Shown: in pieces, positions 37,572 to 45,620 of the stretch
Layout of the letters: each line of letters begins with the position of its first letter
How positions within the stretch are numbered: the first letter of the stretch is position 1
From: Sphingomonas sp. URHD0057
Lineage (GTDB): Bacteria > Pseudomonadota > Alphaproteobacteria > Sphingomonadales > Sphingomonadaceae
Reading direction: 5' to 3'
Length of the DNA stretch: 64,000 bases
Assembly: GCF_000620665.1 (NCBI RefSeq)
Contig: NZ_JIAU01000005.1
Location: forward strand, 106,001 to 170,000
Made by a program: the position numbers and the translations under genes
Notes under the pieces: model-generated
What the model was told of the DNA's origin: nothing
The model's database searches: none
Seen by the model: the letters and a program-made list of their open reading frames with translations, nothing else

Positions 37572-37739
37572 ATGGCCAAGCCGGCAACCGTCAAGATCAA
37601 GCTCGTCAGCACCGCCGACACCGGTTTCTTCTATGTGACCAAGAAGAATCCGCGGACGCAGACCGAGAAGCTGAGCTTCAAGAAGTACGACCCGAAGGTG
37701 CGCAAGCACGTCGAGTTCAAGGAAACCAAGATCAAGTGA
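37572..37739 (+). CDS. rpmG: 50S ribosomal protein L33
   Basis: 55 residues, [20 protein letters not shown] to the end KETKIK, matching the long L33 form of Gram-negative bacteria without zinc CxxC pairs. It contains the conserved YVTKKNPR. It is a stand-alone gene; a TTGACA hexamer lies about 80 bases upstream. It is followed by a 47-base gap to convergent divK. Confidence 0.95.
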   Translation: MAKPATVKIKLVSTADTGFFYVTKKNPRTQTEKLSFKKYDPKVRKHVEFKETKIK

Positions 37740-37786
37740 CGCGCTGAGCGCCCGTCGCTCGGATCGTCATTCCGGACCTTGACTGC

Positions 37787-38254
37787 TCAGGCGGAGTCCT
37801 CCTCGCCTCCAGCTTCGCCGATGCCGGGCGCGTCGCCACCTTCGTTCGCCCAATCTTCCGCGCCGTCCTTCTTGAGCTCGCGCTCGCTTGCGTCTTCGAG
37901 CAGCTCGTCGACCGTCTGCGCGAACTTCACCACCGAAATCGGCTTCGACACATAGGCCTGCGCGCCGGCCGCGCGGATGCGCTCCTCGTCCCCGGTCGCC
38001 GAATAGGCCGTGACCGCCATGATCGGAATGCCGGCGAGCTTCGAATCGCTCTTCAGCTGATGGATCAGCTCAAGCCCGCTGACGTGGGGCAGCTGGATGT
38101 CGGTGATCACGAGGTCGGGCGAGAAGCTGCGCGCGGCATCGAGCGCATTGCGGCTGTCGGTCACGGCTTCGGGCTCATGCCCGTGCGCGGCGAGCAGGTC
38201 GCAGAACAGCTTGATGTTCAGCGCATTGTCCTCGACGATCAGGATCTTGGCCAA
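37787..38254 (-). CDS. divK: DivK-like single-domain response regulator
   Basis: CheY-like receiver similar to Caulobacter DivK, which controls CtrA through the DivJ/PleC/DivL kinases. 155 residues: KILIVEDNALNIKLF, the phospho-Asp in DLVITDIQLPHVSG (about residue 53), MAVTAYSA for the switch Thr/Ser, and KPISV. The receiver ends near 122; the following ~33 residues are an acidic Gly/Glu/Asp tail, which Caulobacter DivK lacks. PleD is not adjacent. Function is inferred from the family. Confidence 0.85.
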   Translation of the reverse strand: MAKILIVEDNALNIKLFCDLLAAHGHEPEAVTDSRNALDAARSFSPDLVITDIQLPHVSGLELIHQLKSDSKLAGIPIMAVTAYSATGDEERIRAAGAQAYVSKPISVVKFAQTVDELLEDASERELKKDGAEDWANEGGDAPGIGEAGGEEDSA

Positions 38255-38291
38255 TTCACTTCCTTCCCCCTTGGGCGCGAGAGCTTAGGCG

Positions 38292-38564
38292 GTGCCGTTG
38301 CAGACGCCAAATGACCCTCATGCGCTTGCTCTCGCCGCTCTCGCGGCAACGCTGACCGACGAACGGCGTGCGGTGCGGTTCCTGGACCTGACCGGAATCG
38401 GGACAGATGAACTGCGCCGTCGGGCCGGTCAGCCCGCCCTGCTCTCTGCACTCATTGCCTTTCTCGAGGCGCACGAGCCCGATCTCCTCTCGGTTTCGGA
38501 GCAGATTGGGGTAAAGCCCGAGGCGCTGGTCGCCGCTCGGCGAGCGCTCGAGGAGGCCGAATGA
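38292..38564 (+). CDS. DUF3572 family protein
   Basis: 90 residues, all-helical small alphaproteobacterial protein: DPHALALAALAATLTD, AVRFLDLTGIGTDELRRRA and FLEAHEPDLLSVSEQIG are the DUF3572 pattern. The role is unknown. The GTG start follows a weak site, and the gene is divergent from divK by 37 bases, as commonly seen in this group. The stop overlaps the SDR start (ATGA). Confidence 0.85.
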   Translation: MPLQTPNDPHALALAALAATLTDERRAVRFLDLTGIGTDELRRRAGQPALLSALIAFLEAHEPDLLSVSEQIGVKPEALVAARRALEEAE

Positions 38565-39304
38565 AGACGATCCTGATCACTGGAGCGACCTCGGGGTTTG
38601 GAGCGGCCGCCGCACGAAAATTCGCCTCTGGCGGGTGGCGGGTGATCGGCACCGGACGCCGGGCCGATCGGCTCCGCGCACTTCAGGACGAGCTTGGCGG
38701 TTCGTTCCTCCCACTCGAAATCGACATGCGCGACTTCGCCGCGGTCGAGAGCCTGGCGCAGCTGGCGGCGCCGTGGCACGCGGTCGACCTGCTGCTCAAC
38801 AATGCCGGCCTCGCACCGCCGACCAATCCCCTCCCCGACACCGATTGGGGCCGGATCGAGGACGTCATCGCGACCAACGTCACCGGGCTGGTGGCGCTGA
38901 CCCGGGCGCTCCTGCCCAGGCTGATCGAGCGCAAGGGGCAGATCATCAACCTGTCGTCCGTCGCGGCTACCTATCCGTACAAAGGCGGAGCGGTCTATGC
39001 CGGGACCAAGGCCTTCGTCCGCCAATTTTCGCTCGACCTCAGGTGCGACCTCGCGGGAACCGGAGTGCGCGTGACCTCGGTCGAGCCGGGCATGGCCGAG
39101 ACCGAGTTCACGCTGGTGCGGACGGGCGGCGACAAGGAGGCTTCGGACAAGCTCTATGCCGGCATGAACCCGATGACCGCCGAAGACCATGCCGACCTCT
39201 TCTGGTGGCTCGCCAACCTGCCGCCGCGGCTTAACATCAACGCGATTGAACTGATGCCGGTCAGCCAGAGCTGGGCCGGCTTCGCGATCGACCGCGAGGG
39301 TTGA
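38561..39304 (+). CDS. SDR-family NADP-dependent oxidoreductase, YdfG-like
   Basis: 247 residues, Rossmann fold with TGATSGFG at the N-terminus, GTGRRADRL preferring NADP, NNAG, active Ser in INLSSVAATYPY, and YAGTK with the catalytic Tyr and Lys. Homologues reduce 3-hydroxy acids such as serine or malonic semialdehyde; the real substrate is unproven. It is coupled to DUF3572 by ATGA and followed closely by the RidA gene. Confidence 0.92.
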   Translation: MKTILITGATSGFGAAAARKFASGGWRVIGTGRRADRLRALQDELGGSFLPLEIDMRDFAAVESLAQLAAPWHAVDLLLNNAGLAPPTNPLPDTDWGRIEDVIATNVTGLVALTRALLPRLIERKGQIINLSSVAATYPYKGGAVYAGTKAFVRQFSLDLRCDLAGTGVRVTSVEPGMAETEFTLVRTGGDKEASDKLYAGMNPMTAEDHADLFWWLANLPPRLNINAIELMPVSQSWAGFAIDREG

Positions 39305-39335
39305 TTCCGTCCGGCTCCGGTGCTTGGGGGCGTCT

Positions 39336-39797
39336 ATGAGCATCGACAATCGCCTCGCCGAACTCGGCATCGACCTTCCGCAGCCCGCCGCTCCCGTGGC
39401 TTCCTACGTCCCCGCCGTGGAAGCAGGCGGCCTGCTCCACATTTCGGGCCAGATCAGTTTCGCCGAGGACGGCAATCTGATCCTCGGCCGGCTCGGCGAG
39501 GACGTGAACCTCGAGCGCGGAACCGAGGCCGCGCGGCGCTGCGGGATCATGCTTCTGGCGCAAATCAAGGCCGCGCTCGGCTCGCTCGACCGGGTCGAGC
39601 GGATCGTGAAGCTCGGCGTGTTCGTGAACAGCGCCCCGTCGTTCACCGATCAGCCGAAGGTCGCCAATGGCGCTTCGGAGCTGATGCAGGAGGTGTTCGG
39701 CGAAGCGGGCCGCCATGCCCGCAGCGCGGTCGGCGTGGCCGTGCTTCCCCTCGGGGTTGCGGTCGAAGTCGACGCGATCGTCGCGGTGAAGGCCTAG
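39336..39797 (+). CDS. RidA-family imine/enamine deaminase
   Basis: 153 residues of the YjgF/RidA trimeric fold: PVASYVPAVEAGGLLHISGQ, LERGTEAARRCG and the catalytic-region GRHARSAVGVAVLPLGVAVEVDAIV in parts. The conserved Arg in GRHARSAV is present. It neutralises reactive enamines from PLP enzymes. Start chosen at ATG 39336; a TTG 12 bases upstream would add four residues. It is 31 bases after the SDR gene. Confidence 0.92.
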   Translation: MSIDNRLAELGIDLPQPAAPVASYVPAVEAGGLLHISGQISFAEDGNLILGRLGEDVNLERGTEAARRCGIMLLAQIKAALGSLDRVERIVKLGVFVNSAPSFTDQPKVANGASELMQEVFGEAGRHARSAVGVAVLPLGVAVEVDAIVAVKA

Positions 39798-39830
39798 TTC
39801 ATCTCCGCCGGTCTACCCACGTAGCGGGTT

Positions 39831-40967
39831 ATGGCCGACCGCGAATCCGACGTTCTCGCTCGCCTCGCACCGGGTGTCGCGTCGGTTGACGCCGACGCCT
39901 GGGACAGGCTGAGCAGCGGCGACCCCTTCCTCAGCCACGCGTTTCTCTCCGCGCTCGAGGATTCCGGAAGTGTCGGGCTGTCGACCGGATGGTCGCCGGC
40001 GCCGATCCTGGTCGATGAGGAAGGCACGCTGGTCGCTGCGGCGCCCGCCTATCTCAAGGGTCACAGCCAGGGCGAATATGTGTTCGATCATGGCTGGGCC
40101 GAGGCGTGGCAGAATGCCGGGGGCCAATATTATCCCAAGCTCCAGATCGCCGTTCCGTTTACGCCCGTGCCGGGCCCGCGGCTGCTCGGCCACCGCCCGC
40201 AACAGCTCCTCGCCGCCGCCGAGGCGGTGGTGGTGCAGAACGGGCTGTCGTCGGCGCACATCACCTTCGTCGACGAAGCGGGCGCGATGGAATGCGAACG
40301 GCGCGGCTGGCTCATTCGGCTCGGCATCCAGTACCACTGGTTCAATCGCGGTTATGTGAGCTTCGACGATTTCCTCGCCCGGTTGAGCAGCCGCAAGCGC
40401 AAGGCCATCCGCAAGGAGCGCGAGGCGGCCCAGGAGGGACTCGAGATCCGCGCCCTGCGCGGCGGCGAAATCGGCCCCGCCGAGTGGGACGCGATGTGGG
40501 ACTTCTACCAGGACACCGGTTCGCGAAAGTGGGGGCAGCCCTACCTCACCCGCGAATTCTTCGACCTCATCGGCGAGCGAATGGGCGACCAGCTGCTGCT
40601 GTTCCTGGCGTTCCGCGACGGCCGGCCGATCGCCGGAGCGCTCAATATCGTCGGCGAGGACACGCTCTACGGCCGCTACTGGGGTTGCACCGAAGAGGTG
40701 CGCTTCCTGCACTTCGAGCTCAGCTATTACCGCGCGGTCGAATGGACTTGCCAGTACGGCCTAAAGACCGTCCAGGCCGGGGCGCAGGGCGAGCACAAAA
40801 TCGCGCGGGGCTATGAACCGGTGGTCACCCGGTCGGCCCACTTCATTCCCAACCGGAGCTTTCGCGAGGCGGTCGCGGACTTCGTGGAGACCGAGCGCGC
40901 GGCAATCCTCAACGAGGTCGAATGGTTGCGGCAGGACCTTCCTTACCGGTCGTCGTCTTCGCCGTAG
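39831..40967 (+). CDS. FemAB-like GNAT acyltransferase (COG3146)
   Basis: 378 residues related to the peptidogalycan/FemAB-like N-acyltransferases: DPFLSHAFLSALEDSGSVG, YFDHGW-like VFDHGWAEAW, LHFELSYYRAVEW, GAQGEHKIARGYEPV and a late ARSAHFI-type VTRSAHFIPN. It resembles enzymes that transfer an aminoacyl group to lipids or peptides; substrate unknown. The last 25 bases overlap the 3' end of the minus-strand isoaspartyl peptidase gene. Confidence 0.88.
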   Translation: MADRESDVLARLAPGVASVDADAWDRLSSGDPFLSHAFLSALEDSGSVGLSTGWSPAPILVDEEGTLVAAAPAYLKGHSQGEYVFDHGWAEAWQNAGGQYYPKLQIAVPFTPVPGPRLLGHRPQQLLAAAEAVVVQNGLSSAHITFVDEAGAMECERRGWLIRLGIQYHWFNRGYVSFDDFLARLSSRKRKAIRKEREAAQEGLEIRALRGGEIGPAEWDAMWDFYQDTGSRKWGQPYLTREFFDLIGERMGDQLLLFLAFRDGRPIAGALNIVGEDTLYGRYWGCTEEVRFLHFELSYYRAVEWTCQYGLKTVQAGAQGEHKIARGYEPVVTRSAHFIPNRSFREAVADFVETERAAILNEVEWLRQDLPYRSSSSP

Positions 40968-41863
40968 ATTCGCACCGTTCGCCCACCGGCGTCCGCCATG
41001 CCGCGATACATTGCCGGCGTCGTGAAGCCCCATGCAGCATCGCCGTTCGGTGCAACTGCGATCAGGCCGCCCTTCCCGCCGAGCAAGGCGATGTCGGCGA
41101 GCACGGCGTCGAGCGCCTGCTGGAGCGACTCGCATCCGAGCCGCACGCGCTCGGCGAGCTGGTGCGCGGCGACGGCGCGGATGAAATACTCCCCCGAGCC
41201 CGTCGCGGAGACCGCCGCGGAGCGATCGTCGGCGTAGGTACCGGCGCCGATCAGGGGTGAATCGCCGACCCTGCCCCAGCGCTTGGCCGTCAGTCCGCCG
41301 GTCGAGGTGGCGACCGCGACATGACCGTCGACGTCGACCGCGACCGCGCCCACCGTGCCGTACTTCACCTCATCGTCGAATCCGTCCTCGCGGAGCAATT
41401 CTTCGAGCTGGCGCCGGCGCTCGGGCACTTCGAACCAGCTGTTGCCGACCTGCTCCAGACCATGCTCGCGGGCATATTGGTCGGCGCCCTTGCCCGACAG
41501 GAAGACATGCGGACCCTGCTCCATGAGCATGCGCGCGAGGCTGATCGGCGCCCGCGTCGTCCGCAACCCGGCAACCGCGCCGGCCGATCGGTCTCGCCCG
41601 TCCATGATCGCCGCGTCGAGCTCGATGCAGCCCTCGGCGGTCAGCACGCTGCCGCGGCCGGCGTTGAAGCAGGAATCCTCCTCCAGCTCGCGAACCGCAG
41701 CCTCGACGGCGTCGACTGCGGCCTCGCGCTTCTCGAGAATCACCGCCCCCGCCTGGAGCGCGCGTTCCAGGCCGGCGCGCGCGCATTCCTCCTGCTCGGG
41801 AGGAAGCCGACCCGGGCGCATCGACCCGGCGCCGCCGTGAATCACCAGTCGCCAACGTGACAT
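40943..41863 (-). CDS. iaaA: Isoaspartyl peptidase/type III L-asparaginase
   Basis: Ntn-hydrolase that cleaves beta-aspartyl dipeptides. 306 residues from ATG 41863: MSRWRLVIHGGAGSM, SCFNAGRGSVL, the autocleavage site KYGTVGAVAVD (nucleophile Thr), STGGLTAKRWGRVGDSPLIGAG and ATGSGEYFIRA. The propeptide cleaves before that Thr to give two chains. It may help degrade isoaspartyl peptides from damaged proteins. An alternative start 12 bases upstream is possible. Confidence 0.94.
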   Translation of the reverse strand: MSRWRLVIHGGAGSMRPGRLPPEQEECARAGLERALQAGAVILEKREAAVDAVEAAVRELEEDSCFNAGRGSVLTAEGCIELDAAIMDGRDRSAGAVAGLRTTRAPISLARMLMEQGPHVFLSGKGADQYAREHGLEQVGNSWFEVPERRRQLEELLREDGFDDEVKYGTVGAVAVDVDGHVAVATSTGGLTAKRWGRVGDSPLIGAGTYADDRSAAVSATGSGEYFIRAVAAHQLAERVRLGCESLQQALDAVLADIALLGGKGGLIAVAPNGDAAWGFTTPAMYRGMADAGGRTVRIYGEDDDR

Positions 41864-41900
41864 GGCGCTGCGCATAGCCGCGACGGTTCACCGATTCCAG

Positions 41901-41939
41901 TTGACGCCGGCCGCCTAGCCATATTATTATGATATCATA
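41901..41939 (+). promoter_or_regulatory. Promoter with 12-bp palindromic operator upstream of the SPFH gene
   Basis: TTGACG (41901-41906) and TATTAT (41922-41927), 15 bases apart, could be -35 and -10. Directly after lies TATGATATCATA (41928-41939), a perfect palindrome. This would place the operator over the transcription start. The gene encoding a ribbon-helix-helix protein two positions down is the obvious candidate regulator. Confidence 0.5.
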
Positions 41940-41954
41940 TTTAGGGAGGCACAG

Positions 41955-42851
41955 GTGGCTGACGAAAAGATCATTGCACTGACGGCGACGAGTGAACGGT
42001 CGGCGTCGACGACGAGTGGCTATGCGATGCTGATCGTGCTGTTGGTCGCGGTCCTCGCCGACGTCTACGGGATCGGACAGCTATCGCAGGCCAGCATAAC
42101 CGGGTTCTTCCTCGTCATCGTCGCGACGATCGTGTTCATCCTGGTGATGCCGGGCTTTTACATGCTCCAACCAAACCAGGCGGCGGCGATTACCTTGTTC
42201 GGTTCGTATAGTGGTACCGACCGCGCGACCGGGCTTCGCTGGACGTGGCCGTGGATGGCGAAGAAAAAGGTGTCTGTCCGCGCCAACAATTTCATTTCCG
42301 AGAAGATCAAGGTCAACGACCTGCGCGGCAACCCGATCGAGATGGCGGCGCAGATCGTGTGGCGCGTGGTCGACACGGCCCAGGCTTTGTTCGACGTCGA
42401 CGACTACAAGCAGTTCGTCCGGGTCCAGGTCGAGGCCGCGATCCGCACCATCGGCTCGCGCTATCCCTATGACGATTTCGAGCACCAGGAGATCACGCTC
42501 CGCGGCAACCACGATCAGGTCGGGACCGAGCTTCGGACGGAGCTCCAGGCGCGTCTCGCGGTCGCCGGCATCACCGTCGATGAATGCGGCTTCACTCACC
42601 TTGCCTATGCGCAGGAAATCGCCGGCGCGATGCTCCGCCGGCAACAGGCGCAGGCGGTCGTCGCGGCGCGCAAGACCCTCGTCGAAGGCGCCGTCGGGAT
42701 GGTCGAGATGGCGCTCACCATGCTTAGCGAAAAGAAGGTGGTCGAACTCGACGACGAGCGCCGCGCGGCGATGGTCTCGAACCTGATGGTGGTGCTGTGC
42801 GGGGAGCGCGACACCCAGCCCGTCGTCAATACCGGCACCCTCTACCAGTAA
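41955..42851 (+). CDS. SPFH/Band 7 (stomatin/flotillin-like) membrane protein
   Basis: 298 residues. Two hydrophobic helices (about residues 23-45 and 48-72) precede the SPFH domain (about 75-240), with [16 protein letters not shown] and the [21 protein letters not shown] segment. A helical coiled region follows ([22 protein letters not shown]). SPFH proteins organise membrane microdomains or act with proteases such as FtsH. The start is GTG with GGGAGG nine bases upstream. It heads an operon with a ribbon-helix-helix gene and a small membrane protein. Confidence 0.9.
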   Translation: MADEKIIALTATSERSASTTSGYAMLIVLLVAVLADVYGIGQLSQASITGFFLVIVATIVFILVMPGFYMLQPNQAAAITLFGSYSGTDRATGLRWTWPWMAKKKVSVRANNFISEKIKVNDLRGNPIEMAAQIVWRVVDTAQALFDVDDYKQFVRVQVEAAIRTIGSRYPYDDFEHQEITLRGNHDQVGTELRTELQARLAVAGITVDECGFTHLAYAQEIAGAMLRRQQAQAVVAARKTLVEGAVGMVEMALTMLSEKKVVELDDERRAAMVSNLMVVLCGERDTQPVVNTGTLYQ

Positions 42852-42857
42852 CGCATC

Positions 42858-43064
42858 GTGGCGGAGCGTGAACGCAAGGCCTATCCATTGCGCGTCGATT
42901 CGGCGCTGTGGGCGGCGGTCGAGCGAAGCGCCGCCGCCGAGTTGAGAAGCGTCAATGCCCAGGTGGAGTGCCTCCTGCGCGAAGCGCTCGGGTCGCGCGG
43001 CGTAAAGCTTCAGATGCCCACGCCGCGCAAGCGCGGCCGGCCACCCAAGGATGAGAAGCGATGA
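42858..43064 (+). CDS. Arc-type ribbon-helix-helix DNA-binding protein
   Basis: 68 residues: AYPLRVDSALWAAVERSAAAELRSVNAQVECLLREAL is the Arc/MetJ-like beta-helix-helix unit (in pieces over residues 8-45), followed by a basic tail, RKRGRPPKDEKR. Dimers would bind palindromic operators through the strand. GTG start seven bases after the SPFH gene. The pairing SPFH-Arc protein is seen in other bacteria; auto-repression at the 41928-41939 palindrome is my inference. Confidence 0.85.
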   Translation: MAERERKAYPLRVDSALWAAVERSAAAELRSVNAQVECLLREALGSRGVKLQMPTPRKRGRPPKDEKR

Positions 43065-43306
43065 GCGAGGGTCCGGAATGGTTCGCGCCGCGGCGTTATG
43101 GCTATGGCGCGGGACCGCCCATTTCCTGGCAGGGCTGGGCGGTTACGCTCGCTTTCGCGACGCTCGCGGTGGGCGCGGGGTTGCGGTTCCATGACCGGCC
43201 CTATCAGGCGGTTGCCGCGCTCATCCCGTTGATTGCTGTGTTTATGGTCATTGCCGCCAAGACCACCCGCGGCGGCTGGCGCTGGCGCTGGGGCGACGAC
43301 GATTAG
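43061..43306 (+). CDS. Small two-helix membrane protein in the SPFH operon
   Basis: 81 residues with two hydrophobic stretches (about residues 25-42 and 48-66), a Gly/Pro/Tyr-rich N-terminus and a Trp/Arg-rich C-terminus ending GDDD. It starts with an ATG inside the stop of the ribbon-helix-helix gene (ATGA), so it is translated with it. Its TAG overlaps the TAA of the minus-strand SLOG-SLATT gene. No family recognised; likely a partner of the SPFH protein in the membrane. Confidence 0.75.
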   Translation: MSEGPEWFAPRRYGYGAGPPISWQGWAVTLAFATLAVGAGLRFHDRPYQAVAALIPLIAVFMVIAAKTTRGGWRWRWGDDD

Positions 43307-45147
43307 CCGACCGACAGGTCGCGCTGGGCATTGACCAGGCACCATTCGTCGAGATCGGCGAGCATGAAGCGCGCGGCCTGTTCGGTGAGGTCGCCGGCGC
43401 GCATCAGGCCAGGATCCTTGCGCAGCTCCTTGTCGATCTGTCGAAGCTTCTCCGCGGTGGCCAGCGAGCGCAGCGCGTCGCCCCCAAAATCGCCCTGAAA
43501 GCGGATTCCGAAGACGGTCGTCGCCAGCGCCGGAAAACCCGCCGAGATCAGTGTGAACCAATTGCCCCATTTCATCACAAACGCGGCGTTGATGGCGAGG
43601 CCGACCAAGGTGATGTTCGAGGAAATCAAGGTGATGAAAAAGAGCGAGGTCCCGAACTTCTCGAGGCGCTTGTCGAGGAGCTCGATCACCTTCGCGTTGC
43701 GCTCGTGATAGCTCATCTGCGGAGCGACCTCATGGTCGCCGATCGCTTCGGCCAGTTTGGCCGCCGACTCCGGGTCCAGCGAGCCCGAGGGGCAGCCCAT
43801 CGCGCGCCACACGGCGCTCGCATACCAGTCGATCCACCGCTGCGCGACCGGATTGGTCTCCGTCCCGGGCGGGTCGGGAGCAGCGAGGGCCAGCAGCTTC
43901 AGGCTGCGCATCGGGCGCAGCCGCTCCGCGAGCTGGCGATAATCGAGCCAGCGGCGGTGCCATTCGTTCTTCGATCCGACATGTGCGTTCATGATGATCG
44001 CGACGGTCAGGACGGTCTCGATGAACGCTTCCTGGAACTTGAAGTGCGGGAACATGAAGGCGGCAAGGCCCATGCACACCGCGAGCCCGCCGAGCACGAA
44101 TGAAAAGATGTGCCCGCTGCGGTATTTCTGGGCGAGATGCGTCGCCAGATGGTCGGTCCAGCTGTAGGCATCTTCCAAGAGGTCGAAGGGAACCGAGACG
44201 TCGTGGGCGGCGGCGCAGTTTTCCTGATAACTCCGCCACTCTTCCTTGATCATCCGCGCGGTGTAGTCTTCGCTGAAGTCGCGGAATCTCAGCCTCCGCA
44301 CACGAGCGGCGGCGAGAAGCATCGCATATTCGGTGCGTACACGGTATTTCGGTATTCGCTCGGCGAAGAAGCGCGCCACGAAGTGCTTCTCCCGATCGCC
44401 CGGCGGGGGCAGCAGAATCGCCTTCAGCATCTGGTCGACGTGCGCCGTGTCGAGCGGTCGCTCGGACATCGGGTCGACTCCCGAGGTATCGACCACCGGG
44501 TCGAACGCTGCCCACAACAGCTTGGCCGGCTCGCCCTCGCCAGGCAGCAAGTGAATGACGGGCGTGCCGTGAGCAATCGCAACTTCGACGACGTCCGCCG
44601 TTCCCCCCTTGCCGCGGGCTTTCAGTCCGTCCCAAACGGCAATGAGGACATCGCAATGCGCCACCGTCGCGCGCCCAGCCATGGCATAGGCGTCGGGCTC
44701 GTCGGCGCGGTTGCCGGGGAGCTCGAGGCGCGTTTCAGCCCGGGCAAGCAGTTCGTCGAACCGCGCTTCGGCCGCTTCGGCGACCAGATCGTGACGGTAG
44801 TCGGCGGTTGTGAAAGGCAACACGGCGCGCAGGCGATATCCGAGCTGCAACGCGGCCTCCGCCGCGATCTGATCGGCGCCGCCGGCGAGCGGCGACACGA
44901 AATCGAGGCGCGTCGGCACGTCCGAAAACAAAGCGTGGTTCCCGGCATGAATCGCGAGCGCGGACTCGGTCACCATCTTCAGCGCGGACTGGATGCGCGC
45001 CGGCAAGGCCTTGAGCGCGTCGGGCCCCAGCGCCCCCATCCGATGACCGGTAATCCCGACGCTGAACACGAACGGCAGCCGCGGCGGACCGGCCGGCGCG
45101 ACGCTTTTCGCCGGCTTGAGATCCGCTGCGGAAACCGTCCGATTCAA
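43303..45147 (-). CDS. SLOG-SLATT protein: predicted nucleotide sensor plus membrane effector
   Basis: 614 residues. N-terminal Rossmannoid SLOG-like domain (about 25-200): SVGITGHR (29-36), the Gly-rich LAGGADQIAAEAA (87-99) and DVLIAVWDG (166-174). The C-terminal region resembles DUF4231/SLATT: hydrophobic helices near 347-366, 374-390, 501-523 and 531-548, plus the conserved-looking EWHRRWLDYRQLAERLR (395-411). Families of this type are predicted to sense nucleotides and open pores. The TTG start at 45147 overlaps the upstream stop (TTGA); an internal ATG at codon 37 would cut into the SLOG motif. Last gene of the TIR operon. Confidence 0.75.
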   Translation of the reverse strand: MNRTVSAADLKPAKSVAPAGPPRLPFVFSVGITGHRMGALGPDALKALPARIQSALKMVTESALAIHAGNHALFSDVPTRLDFVSPLAGGADQIAAEAALQLGYRLRAVLPFTTADYRHDLVAEAAEARFDELLARAETRLELPGNRADEPDAYAMAGRATVAHCDVLIAVWDGLKARGKGGTADVVEVAIAHGTPVIHLLPGEGEPAKLLWAAFDPVVDTSGVDPMSERPLDTAHVDQMLKAILLPPPGDREKHFVARFFAERIPKYRVRTEYAMLLAAARVRRLRFRDFSEDYTARMIKEEWRSYQENCAAAHDVSVPFDLLEDAYSWTDHLATHLAQKYRSGHIFSFVLGGLAVCMGLAAFMFPHFKFQEAFIETVLTVAIIMNAHVGSKNEWHRRWLDYRQLAERLRPMRSLKLLALAAPDPPGTETNPVAQRWIDWYASAVWRAMGCPSGSLDPESAAKLAEAIGDHEVAPQMSYHERNAKVIELLDKRLEKFGTSLFFITLISSNITLVGLAINAAFVMKWGNWFTLISAGFPALATTVFGIRFQGDFGGDALRSLATAEKLRQIDKELRKDPGLMRAGDLTEQAARFMLADLDEWCLVNAQRDLSVG

Positions 45148-45602
45148 CGGGTGTGGCCCGTCCCACCATTCTGGTTATTCCAGATCGGATCGAACGAATA
45201 AAGGTGCTTCTGGTCATCCCCGTCGACGAAGTTCAGCGCGAACTTGTACGTCGCCTTGCAGCTGTTGCGGTTGCGGACCGTAAGCTGCTCGCGGTCGTGT
45301 GAGACCTTTATGTCCTTGAGCGGGAATTCGGGATTTTCCGGCGGTCGGTGCGTCGGGCAATCGCTTCCGTTTTCCGAGACCCACATCGCGTCGCTCTCAT
45401 CGCTGGGGAACAGCCAACTGCGGTCCGATCGATTGTTGATCTCGAACGTGACGCTGTTCGAATCGCCGTGGGGCATCGTTCCCTTGGCGCAGGTGATTTC
45501 GTCCTTCTGGACGCCGAAGCCCGACATTCCGAACTGGATGCCGTTCGGCGCTTCGGGGTCATCCCAGATGTGGACGAGGATCGTTCGTCTTGCGTTACCC
45601 AT
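45144..45602 (-). CDS. Unrecognised 152-residue protein between the TIR and SLOG-SLATT genes
   Basis: Soluble, no signal peptide or membrane helix. The pattern is beta-rich: TILVHIWDD at the start, NSVTFEINNRSDRSWLF, IKVSHDREQLTVRNRN, YKFALNFVDGDD and a final YSFDPIWNNQ, suggesting an Ig-like or jelly-roll sandwich. Two Cys lie near residues 38 and 82, with a third near 115. AGGGGAAA precedes the ATG. The gene starts 18 bases after the TIR gene and ends in the start of the SLOG-SLATT gene, so all three are one transcript. No function can be assigned. Confidence 0.72.
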   Translation of the reverse strand: MGNARRTILVHIWDDPEAPNGIQFGMSGFGVQKDEITCAKGTMPHGDSNSVTFEINNRSDRSWLFPSDESDAMWVSENGSDCPTHRPPENPEFPLKDIKVSHDREQLTVRNRNSCKATYKFALNFVDGDDQKHLYSFDPIWNNQNGGTGHTR

Positions 45603-45620
45603 GTCATTTCCCCTTTTTGA

